DNA from: Elusimicrobiota bacterium
GTDB taxonomy: Bacteria > Elusimicrobiota > UBA8919
Direction: 5' to 3'
DNA: 11,270 nucleotides
Assembly: GCA_003452965.1 (NCBI GenBank)
Contig: DMMW01000014.1
Coordinates: forward strand, 15,500-26,769
Part shown: one piece after another, positions 2,778 to 9,314 of the stretch
Layout of the letters: every line of letters starts with the position of its first letter
Position numbering within the stretch: position 1 is the first letter of the stretch
Translations under genes and position numbers: made by a program
The notes under the pieces: generated by a model
What the model was told of the DNA's origin: nothing
The model's input: the letters and a program-made list of their open reading frames with translations, nothing else
Database searches by the model: none

Positions 2778-5453
2778 ATCTTTAACCAGATACTAATTTC
2801 GTTGAAAGCCATAGAAAAATGGTTAAAGAGAGGTCTGTCTGTTGTTATAATATCTCTGTTATTGCTTTCTTCTGTTGTTTATGTTTATGCTGCTAATCCG
2901 CATACAACGATTTTAACAGTTAGGCTCAATAGGGGAAATCCTTCTTCAATAACAAATTTAGTATCAAAAGCGGGAACAGTAGATGGAGAGGTGGATATTA
3001 ACTGGACAGTGCCGTGGGAAGAACCTGCTCCTGATTATGGTGAACTTGAACCTTTATGGCCATATCATTTGAAGTATTCAACCATATCATTGTCGGATTT
3101 GGGTGCTGATGATAATGCATGGTGGAATCAGGCTAACGAATATCCGCAATTCTGGTCTGAACAGGGAGATAGGAATAATGACGGAAATAACGGTTGGGGT
3201 GATGAGTATGCATATAAACGATACGAAACATTGGTATTTGGACCGGAGTATTATGGACAAATAGTTTATTTGGCGATGAGAGCCCAGGATTCGGGCGAAT
3301 CTTTATCAATTACGTTTAATATCTCGTCTGCTACAGTTAAATATGATTTTGCAGCACCTGCAGCTATCTCTGATTTGACCGCATTAACGGGAAGTTATGA
3401 AGGCGAAGTTCTATTGCAGTGGACAGCACCCGGTGATGACGGTATTTTGGGTAATTTGACAGGTGAATTTAATATAAAATATGCACAGCAGATTATAAAC
3501 AATTCAAATTATGACCTGATAGGTCAGACAATAACTGTTGTCGCAAATAATCTCGTTCCACTTTCGCAGCAACAGTTGTTGGTTTCCGGATTGGCTCCTG
3601 GTGTAACATACTGGTTTGCAATTAAAGCGAAAGACGATTTAAATAACGTTTCTGTTTGGAATTCAACTTCCGATGTTGCTACTGTAAATACAAAGGCGTT
3701 CAGCGTATCCGGTAATGATGTAACAGCTCCTGCATCAGTAACTCTTGCGGTTGGTAATGTCGGATTCAATGATGTTGAGCTTACGTGGAATGCTCCTACG
3801 GAAGATGATGGTCGTCCGGTCAATCTTGTAAACGGTATTTTTGATATAAGATTCTCGTCACACGGTTCAATACCTTCAGCAGTAGCATGGAATTCAATAC
3901 CTGTATACAATAGACGTTCAATTTCAACCTCAACGATAGTCGGTGCAGCACAGTCATATACCGTAACAGGACTTGCAGACAGCACAACATGGTGGTTCTG
4001 TTTGATAACCGGCGACGAGATACCCAATTGGTCCAATTATTCAAATTCGCCGAGTGCATTGACTATTGACCGGACACCGCCTGCGGTTGTAACCAACTTT
4101 ACCGCAAAACCGATTAGTGTTCCTGTCGGCAGAGAAATACATATTAATTGGACCAATCCTACCGATTCAGATTATAAAGGTACATTGGTTGTTTATTCGT
4201 TTGATAAGCCGACAACATTTAGTCCAGAAAGAGGTTATAATTACGCGGTCGGAGTTACAACAGGCGATGCAACGATATTGCTCACTGGTTCGGCTACATA
4301 TTATGCACATTCTAATCTGATACCGAATTTGAAATATTACTATACGGCATTTACATATGACGGAGTACCTAACTATTCTGTTGCAACTACGACAAATGCG
4401 GTTGCACCTCCGTCTGCAGATGTTACTCCGCCGCGAGAACCGAGAAATGTAAGAGCTACGCTTTCAGCTGATAAGAATTATTTGACTATCGAATGGAATA
4501 CTGTAACAAAATCAACTAATGGTGTTGATGCTAATGACCTATCCCACTATGTATTACATAGATCTGCATCTGTAGAAGGAACTGCTAAGACATGGACGCT
4601 ACCTATCGGTATAACTTCAACCACAACCTATACCGGCGGAGATAAATATTATTACTGGATTACCTGCCATGACTTATCGCTTAATAGTTCTAAACCTTCT
4701 GCAAGAGTTGATACTACGGAAACAATTTTGAATTTGGCGTTCTTTGATTCAGATTCGCCGAAGACCTGTATTTCAATTCCGGGTAGTATAAATAGTATTC
4801 TTTATAAAGAAACCAACTCGTTTGGCGATAACGTATACTTTGATGTTGTTAATCTAACTTCTGAAGAATCGGGAAAGATTGTAAAATCGTTCACGTTTAT
4901 TCCTAAAAAAGCAAAAACGGAAGAAGTTATTACCGGATTGCTCTTCTCAAGGGCTCTTGCGGATATCAAGATTTCATATGCAACAAACGGAAGCGCAGAT
5001 GCTCCTTCACTGGCCGGAACTCAGGCAAGAGATAGTTTAGCATTGTTCTGGTTTAACGGTGTTGAATGGGTTAAGATTGGCGGTAATGTTGATATAAATA
5101 ACCAGACGGTCTCAATCAAGACAAAGAAGGGCGGTAAATATCAGTTGAGACATGCAGCAAGGTCAATTAAGTTTGCATTAACTAAGGTATATCCGAGAAT
5201 ATTTACACCTAACGGTGACGGTTGGAATGATGTTACCAACTTCATATATGAGGGAAATGATAACGGAATCAATGGTAAGATTTTTGATATAAACGGCGCC
5301 TTTATATCGGATATGAGCCGCGGAGATACTGAAGATTCACTTAAGTGGGACGGTAAAGATTCGTCAGGCAAAGCCGTGTCTTCAGGAATCTATATTTACC
5401 AGATTGAAGCGGACGGCAAGGTATTTAATGGTACCGTGGTGGTGGCAAAATGA
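2769..5453 (+). CDS. Large exported multi-FN3 protein with FlgD-Ig/CHU_C-like C-terminal domain
   Basis: This 894-aa protein has a long-n-region signal peptide (hydrophobic VVIISLLLLSSVV, cleavage near VYA-41). About five fibronectin-III-like modules follow, starting near residues 57, 197, 318, 436 and 551; several begin with the typical TPPAxVTN or APAAISDL hinge and end with YTVTGL or LLVSGL-type strands. A beta-rich region (about 650-800) contains LFWFNGVEWVKIGG. The C-terminal domain (805-894) has FTPNGDGWND (812-821), a KWDGKD turn, SGIYIYQI and the last residues NGTVVVAK. This resembles FlgD-Ig/CHU_C domains, which in Bacteroidota act as type IX sorting signals. An EF-hand-like loop DRNNDGNNGWGD (134-145) may bind calcium. 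It is probably a surface or secreted adhesin or structural protein; no catalytic motif was seen. In-frame codons before ATG 2769 (from 2676) are repeat-derived and rejected. It is the first gene of the operon. Confidence 0.9.
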   Translation: MNRIFNQILISLKAIEKWLKRGLSVVIISLLLLSSVVYVYAANPHTTILTVRLNRGNPSSITNLVSKAGTVDGEVDINWTVPWEEPAPDYGELEPLWPYHLKYSTISLSDLGADDNAWWNQANEYPQFWSEQGDRNNDGNNGWGDEYAYKRYETLVFGPEYYGQIVYLAMRAQDSGESLSITFNISSATVKYDFAAPAAISDLTALTGSYEGEVLLQWTAPGDDGILGNLTGEFNIKYAQQIINNSNYDLIGQTITVVANNLVPLSQQQLLVSGLAPGVTYWFAIKAKDDLNNVSVWNSTSDVATVNTKAFSVSGNDVTAPASVTLAVGNVGFNDVELTWNAPTEDDGRPVNLVNGIFDIRFSSHGSIPSAVAWNSIPVYNRRSISTSTIVGAAQSYTVTGLADSTTWWFCLITGDEIPNWSNYSNSPSALTIDRTPPAVVTNFTAKPISVPVGREIHINWTNPTDSDYKGTLVVYSFDKPTTFSPERGYNYAVGVTTGDATILLTGSATYYAHSNLIPNLKYYYTAFTYDGVPNYSVATTTNAVAPPSADVTPPREPRNVRATLSADKNYLTIEWNTVTKSTNGVDANDLSHYVLHRSASVEGTAKTWTLPIGITSTTTYTGGDKYYYWITCHDLSLNSSKPSARVDTTETILNLAFFDSDSPKTCISIPGSINSILYKETNSFGDNVYFDVVNLTSEESGKIVKSFTFIPKKAKTEEVITGLLFSRALADIKISYATNGSADAPSLAGTQARDSLALFWFNGVEWVKIGGNVDINNQTVSIKTKKGGKYQLRHAARSIKFALTKVYPRIFTPNGDGWNDVTNFIYEGNDNGINGKIFDINGAFISDMSRGDTEDSLKWDGKDSSGKAVSSGIYIYQIEADGKVFNGTVVVAK
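5141..5450 (+). other. Coding region of the predicted C-terminal sorting domain
   Basis: The last ~90 residues of the FN3 protein align end to end with the mature part of the 120-aa protein at 8887-9249. Both have a PRI-xTP opening, a GKI-x-x-x-NG-x-F strand, W-[DN]-GKD, an identical SGIYIYQI, and endings FNGTVVVAK and FNGTVIVAK. The identity is concentrated in the last 30 residues, as expected for a recognition signal. The sorting role is inferred from CHU_C/T9SS precedent. Confidence 0.65.
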
Positions 5454-5552
5454 CGAAAATATTTAAACTATTTTTAATAAATCAAATTAATGCAGTTTCT
5501 AAACTGGCAGCGAATCTGCTATACGTTTTAAGTTATAGGTTACTTGTTATAA

Positions 5553-5616
5553 GGGCGGGTGCGGATGTCCTTCAAAAATTCTTCGGGGGAAGATATTTGA
5601 TGACTCCCACCTGCCC
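5553..5616. repeat. 64-bp hairpin element, copy 6
   Basis: Full-length consensus copy with one change (TTTGATGACTCC for TTTGACGACTCC). The ends GGGCGGGTG and CACCTGCCC are inverted repeats, and the centre folds as TCTTC-GGGG-GAAGA. Confidence 0.85.
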
Positions 5617-5629
5617 GGAATTAAGTTAT

Positions 5630-5675
5630 AAGTTAAAAGTTAAAAGTATAAAGTTTAAAGTAGAGGGGAACGATT
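5630..5675. repeat. AT-rich 46-bp linker repeat, copy 2
   Basis: Matches 2603-2648 with two differences. AAGTTAAAAG at its start can pair with the AACTTTTTA stretch at 5700-5708, giving a second, AT-rich inverted repeat between hairpin copies 6 and 7. Confidence 0.6.
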
Positions 5676-5726
5676 CAGAAGTTTTAAATTATAATTTTAA
5701 CTTTTTATTTTCAAATTGTCTTTATA

Positions 5727-5790
5727 GGGCGGGTGCGGATGTCCTTCAAAAATTCTTCGGGGGAAGATATTTGACGACTCCCACCTGCCC
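5727..5790. repeat. 64-bp hairpin element, copy 7
   Basis: Perfect consensus copy from GGGCGGGTG to CACCTGCCC, 174 bp after copy 6. It is preceded by TTTATA, as is copy 5. Confidence 0.85.
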
Positions 5791-5852
5791 GGTAGTTGAT
5801 AGCAAGAAAAAGGATGACGGTGATAAGTTAATTAAGAGTTGGAATTAAATAT

Positions 5853-7427
5853 ATGAACAGATATATTTATCAGATATCGAGAATTATAAAGAAAAGTCAA
5901 AATAGAAATATTTTGAGCAGATGGATTTCTATATTGTTCTTTAATTTGATAATTTCATCTTGCTTATATGCAGCGTTTGATGAAATGAATGTAGGAGCAA
6001 GAGCACAGGGTATGGCAGGTGCGTTTACCGCGGTATCCGATGATGTTAATGCTCTATTTTATAATCCTGCAGGTGCTTCTATGCTGAAAAAGTCGGAGTT
6101 TACTTCAAATTACGGAAAGTTATTTATGGGATTGGACGATAACTCCTCAATAGGCTCGTCGTTTATGGGATTTGTGTATCCTACTGAAAGATATGGTGCA
6201 TTGGGAATGTCATGGTATAATCTTTCTCTATCAGGTTTTTATGATGAAACGGTATTGTCGCTGTCATATTCCTATAATATTTTAAGTAAAATAGCAGTAG
6301 GCGTAAACGTAAAAGATTTAATGAGAAAGTTTGGCAGTAACGATTATACAAAAACAGCTATAGATACTACAGGTAATACAAGATTAGATATTGAAGGCGT
6401 ATCTGTTGATCCTGTGTTTGAAAAGAGCAGAAGAACAACAAATATAAGCGGTGATTTGGGATTATTATATACCTATTCAAATGTTGTATCTTTCGGTTTT
6501 TCAGCGAAGAATGTTACATCACCGGATGTCGGGCTTATCGGTTCCGATAAATTACCTGTAACTTACCGGTTAGGCGTTTCATATAGAAGAAATAATTACT
6601 TACTATCATTGGATGCTTTAAATGAAAACAGCGATATATGTATAATGACGGGTGCAGAAAAATGGTTTACAAAGAATAATATAGGTATAAGAAGCGGATT
6701 ACTGGTTGGCAACCGCAGATTAAGTAATATTTCAATTGGTTCAACATTAAAATTTGATGATTTATCATTTGATTATGCATTTTTATGGCCGTTGTCAGGA
6801 ATAAAAGATACTTACGGAACGCATAAAATATCACTTAATATTAAATTCGGTAAGAAAACTATTTCTGTTGGAGAAACTAAAAGAATAGAGAAAGCGAAAC
6901 GGATAGAAGCCGAAAAGAAAGCAAAAGAAGAATCGGAGAAATTAGAATTTGAAGCAGAACGAATTAAGAAAGAAACCGAGGCAAGATTATTAGAAGCAAA
7001 AAGAAAGGAAAAAGAAATTGAAAATATGCAGAAATCTTCTGCCATACAGGAAGCGGTTATGCTGAAGACAATGAAAAAAAGCGAGATGGAAAAGGCGTTT
7101 AAAGATGCAATGTTAGATTATCAAAAGAAAGTTTCCAGAGGAATCGGAGTCATAGAAAGAATAACACAACTTGACAAAGTAATAAAAAAATATGATAATA
7201 GCAGTATTAATATATCGGATGCGGTAAAAGAAAGAGAATCAGTATTGAAAATTCAGCAGTCATTAAGAAAGGATTATAATTATTCATTTGATTACTATTT
7301 AAAATTGAAGTCGAGAGGGGCGAAGAAAGAAGAGAGGAAAAATATATTATCAAAAATAATTGAAAAGTACAAAGGAAAGGGTATAGATATATCGGAAGCA
7401 GAAAAGGAATTTGAGGAAGTCAAATGA
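5853..7427 (+). CDS. PorV/PorQ-type (UPF0164-like) outer-membrane barrel with a coiled-coil tail
   Basis: This 524-aa protein carries a long-n-region signal peptide cleaved near LYA-41, then AFDEMNVGARAQGMAGAFTA and FYNPAGA, the N-terminal hallmark of PorV/PorQ (FadL-like) barrels. The barrel runs to about residue 335, closing with WPLSGIKDTYGTHKISLNIKFG. From about 340 to the end comes a highly charged Lys/Glu-rich helical region, likely a periplasmic coiled coil. It includes two copies of a ~38-residue motif (423-460 and 482-519; consensus SRG-x4-ER-x3-L-x-K-[VI]-I-x-KY, then I-[ND]-IS-[DE]-A-x-KE). Canonical PorV lacks such a tail. The barrel is paralogous to residues 22-312 of the 9315-11156 product. 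In type IX secretion PorV carries CTD cargo to the cell surface; a similar role here is inferred. ATG 5853 is supported by the block shared with 2769. The gene overlaps the kinase gene by 4 nt. Confidence 0.88.
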   Translation: MNRYIYQISRIIKKSQNRNILSRWISILFFNLIISSCLYAAFDEMNVGARAQGMAGAFTAVSDDVNALFYNPAGASMLKKSEFTSNYGKLFMGLDDNSSIGSSFMGFVYPTERYGALGMSWYNLSLSGFYDETVLSLSYSYNILSKIAVGVNVKDLMRKFGSNDYTKTAIDTTGNTRLDIEGVSVDPVFEKSRRTTNISGDLGLLYTYSNVVSFGFSAKNVTSPDVGLIGSDKLPVTYRLGVSYRRNNYLLSLDALNENSDICIMTGAEKWFTKNNIGIRSGLLVGNRRLSNISIGSTLKFDDLSFDYAFLWPLSGIKDTYGTHKISLNIKFGKKTISVGETKRIEKAKRIEAEKKAKEESEKLEFEAERIKKETEARLLEAKRKEKEIENMQKSSAIQEAVMLKTMKKSEMEKAFKDAMLDYQKKVSRGIGVIERITQLDKVIKKYDNSSINISDAVKERESVLKIQQSLRKDYNYSFDYYLKLKSRGAKKEERKNILSKIIEKYKGKGIDISEAEKEFEEVK

Positions 7428-8884
7428 CAATTAAAAACCGACTGATATTTTCGTTTGCTTTAATGATTGTAATAATAATATTTATTGCATCCATATTATT
7501 TATTCAAAGCAAGGTGCAACGGGATTATCTTATGAATTCAATCCAAAATTATTCGCTTATGGCGGGTATACGGGAGATACAGTATTATTTGGAAAAATCC
7601 GGTTCCGCCTGCGATTTCTATCTTGTTTTAGGTGATTCTTCCGAACGGAGCAAATTTTTTGAGTATTCCGGTATGTTAAAGGAGAAACTTAGTAATTATG
7701 GCGTGCAATTAAATAATTTCAAAATTAAAAAGGATGATTATAATAAATTTACAGATATTGCAGAGTCCTGTGATGTTTTGCTTTTACGATGGAAAGATGT
7801 AATTGAGATGTATTCAAGCGGCAGAAGAGATAAAGCTCTCATTATGGTGGAAAATGGTATTTTATCGTACTATGATAATTTAAAGAATAAAATTTACAAA
7901 GAATATGAGTATAAATCAAAAGCATTCCAGATTGCGGAATTGCAGTCGTTAAGAATGGAAAAGATAAATCTTATTATATCTATAGGATTATCTCTGTTTG
8001 CTGTTGTTCTTGCAACTCTGCTTTCTGTAGTTATATTCAGAACAATCTCTAATCCTTTAGAAAAACTGAAAGAAGGCGCTGAAAAGATAGGTAAAGGTAA
8101 TTTTTTACATAAAATTGAAATTTATGGAAAGAATGAATTGACTTCCCTTGCGGAAGCTTTTAATAAAATGGCGGATAATCTAAAAAAATCGGAAACTCAA
8201 ATTGTTCAGATGGATAGGATGGCTTCATTAGGGCAACTTGCCGGCGGAATAGCACATGAATTAAATAATCCGCTAACCGGCGTTTTGGGACAAACAGAAA
8301 TGTTGCTTGAAAAGCTTCCGCCCCAGGATCCTATCAAAGAAACGTTGGAGAAAATCGCAAAAGCGGCAGAAAGATGCAGGAAAATTACAAAAGGACTTTT
8401 AGATTTTTCAAGACAGAAAGATTATACTTTTGAATATATTGATATTTCAAAATTAATAGAAAATTCTCTGGAGATATGTGCATCTGACTTGATTGCATCA
8501 AGGATAAATGTTGTTAAAAGATACGGTAATAATTTGCCGAAAGCATATATTTCACAACCTCATATACAACAGGTATTTTTAAATCTTATTACAAACGCAA
8601 TTCACGCTATGAAGCACGGCGGTATACTAACTGTGGTTACAGATGTGTTTTTGAAAAATTATATTTCAGTGTCTTTTAAGGATACGGGCGATGGAATTAC
8701 AAAATTGAACCTTGAAAAAATGTTCACTCCATTTTTTACAACAAAGGAACCCGGAAAGGGAACCGGCTTGGGATTGGTTATTTCCTATGGAATAATTCAG
8801 AAACACAGGGGTAAAATATTGGTATCAAGCGATGGAGAAAATAAAGGTGCTACTTTTACAATAAGGCTGCCATCCGGAGGATAA
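7424..8884 (+). CDS. Membrane-bound sensor histidine kinase (HAMP-HisKA-HATPase, NtrB-like)
   Basis: This 486-aa kinase has TM1 at about 7-29, a mostly helical periplasmic sensor region (30-180), TM2 at about 181-205, and a HAMP linker (206-258). Then comes the HisKA dimerisation helix with the H-box GGIAHELNNPLTG (phospho-acceptor His278), and an ATPase domain with N-box NLITNAIHAM (Asn391), DTGDG (420-424), FTPFFTTKEPGKGTGLGL and a closing GATFTIRLP. All residues needed for autophosphorylation appear intact. The H-box and FFTTK-type ATP lid resemble NtrB/AtoS-like kinases. The start overlaps the barrel stop as ATGA, with GAGGAAG just upstream, so the two are probably translationally coupled. 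No response regulator is in the window. Its position between two barrels suggests that it senses envelope or export status, which is inference. Confidence 0.93.
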   Translation: MTIKNRLIFSFALMIVIIIFIASILFIQSKVQRDYLMNSIQNYSLMAGIREIQYYLEKSGSACDFYLVLGDSSERSKFFEYSGMLKEKLSNYGVQLNNFKIKKDDYNKFTDIAESCDVLLLRWKDVIEMYSSGRRDKALIMVENGILSYYDNLKNKIYKEYEYKSKAFQIAELQSLRMEKINLIISIGLSLFAVVLATLLSVVIFRTISNPLEKLKEGAEKIGKGNFLHKIEIYGKNELTSLAEAFNKMADNLKKSETQIVQMDRMASLGQLAGGIAHELNNPLTGVLGQTEMLLEKLPPQDPIKETLEKIAKAAERCRKITKGLLDFSRQKDYTFEYIDISKLIENSLEICASDLIASRINVVKRYGNNLPKAYISQPHIQQVFLNLITNAIHAMKHGGILTVVTDVFLKNYISVSFKDTGDGITKLNLEKMFTPFFTTKEPGKGTGLGLVISYGIIQKHRGKILVSSDGENKGATFTIRLPSGG

Positions 8885-8886
8885 TT

Positions 8887-9249
8887 ATGAACTGTAAAAT
8901 AATTAATTTAGTTGCTATTATATCTTTACTAATATTTTCAAATACTCTGTTTGCGGAAGAATTCAATATTATTGAGGTAAAGCCCAGAATAATAACTCCC
9001 GGGACAAGTGCCGGAATAAACGATTATTTGATAGTGAATTATGAGAATCCAAAAGATTCTAATGTAGCTGGAAAAATTATAACGCTAAACGGATGTTTTG
9101 TGGCGGATATGCTTAATAATGATATGACAGAAAGAATAACATGGAACGGTAAAGATGATACTGCTAAGGTTGTTCCATCAGGAATATATATATACCAAAT
9201 TGACGTTGAAGGCAAGATTTTCAACGGAACGGTGATAGTGGCGAAATGA
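8887..9249 (+). CDS. Mini-protein: signal peptide plus free-standing FlgD-Ig/CHU_C-like domain
   Basis: This 120-aa protein has a signal peptide (cleavage near LFA-23) and a mature part of about 97 residues that is essentially only the C-terminal domain of the 2769-5453 protein. Shared features are PRIITP against PRIFTP, the GKI...NGCFVADM strand, TWNGKD, an identical SGIYIYQI, and the ending FNGTVIVAK. It lacks the NGDGWND calcium-like turn, having GTSAGIND instead. A strong GGAGG (8876-8880), inside the end of the kinase gene, stands 6 nt before ATG 8887, and the intergenic gap is 2 nt. It could be a decoy or plug for the sorting machinery, a signal sensed by the kinase, or a remnant of a larger cargo protein. 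The intact signal peptide and ribosome site argue against decay. Confidence 0.85.
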   Translation: MNCKIINLVAIISLLIFSNTLFAEEFNIIEVKPRIITPGTSAGINDYLIVNYENPKDSNVAGKIITLNGCFVADMLNNDMTERITWNGKDDTAKVVPSGIYIYQIDVEGKIFNGTVIVAK

Positions 9250-9313
9250 TATAGTGCGATAGCGGGATAGTGCGATAGTGGGATAGTGCGATAGTGGGAT
9301 AGTGGGATAGGGC
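9250..9313. repeat. 8-bp tandem array (GATAGTGS, eight units)
   Basis: Eight consecutive 8-mers, mostly GATAGTGG and GATAGTGC in partial alternation, with first (TATAGTGC), second (GATAGCGG) and last (GATAGGGC) variants. The array starts directly after the stop codon at 9249 and ends 1 nt before ATG 9315, so it makes up the whole intergenic gap and supplies whatever ribosome-binding sequence exists. Confidence 0.9.
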
Positions 9314-9314
9314 T

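Larger units (their letters stand above)
5454..5852. other. 399-bp repeat-filled gap inside the operon
   Basis: The gap holds two full 64-bp hairpin elements, one 46-bp AT-rich linker and its partial inverted mate, and a remnant tail (AGCAAGAAAAAGGATGA). A 132-codon frame runs from ATG 5450, overlapping the previous stop as ATGA, to a stop at 5848, 4 nt before the next ATG. Its translation is mostly the repeats read through, so no protein is claimed. Confidence 0.7.

Noticed and set aside
3524..4036. 170-codon minus-strand frame and other antisense frames inside the operon genes
   Set aside because: They are shadows of well-supported + strand domains, with no ribosome site or family similarity.
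5450..5848. 132-codon open frame overlapping the previous stop (ATGA)
   Set aside because: Most of its sequence is two 64-bp elements and AT-rich linkers, and only about 20 N-terminal codons are not clearly repeat-derived. No family similarity was recognised.
5946..5976. Lipoprotein signal (ISSC) in the first PorV-like protein
   Set aside because: The motif fits a lipobox loosely, but the paralogue at 9315 lacks a cysteine and both have a YA-AFD signal peptidase I site at the same place.
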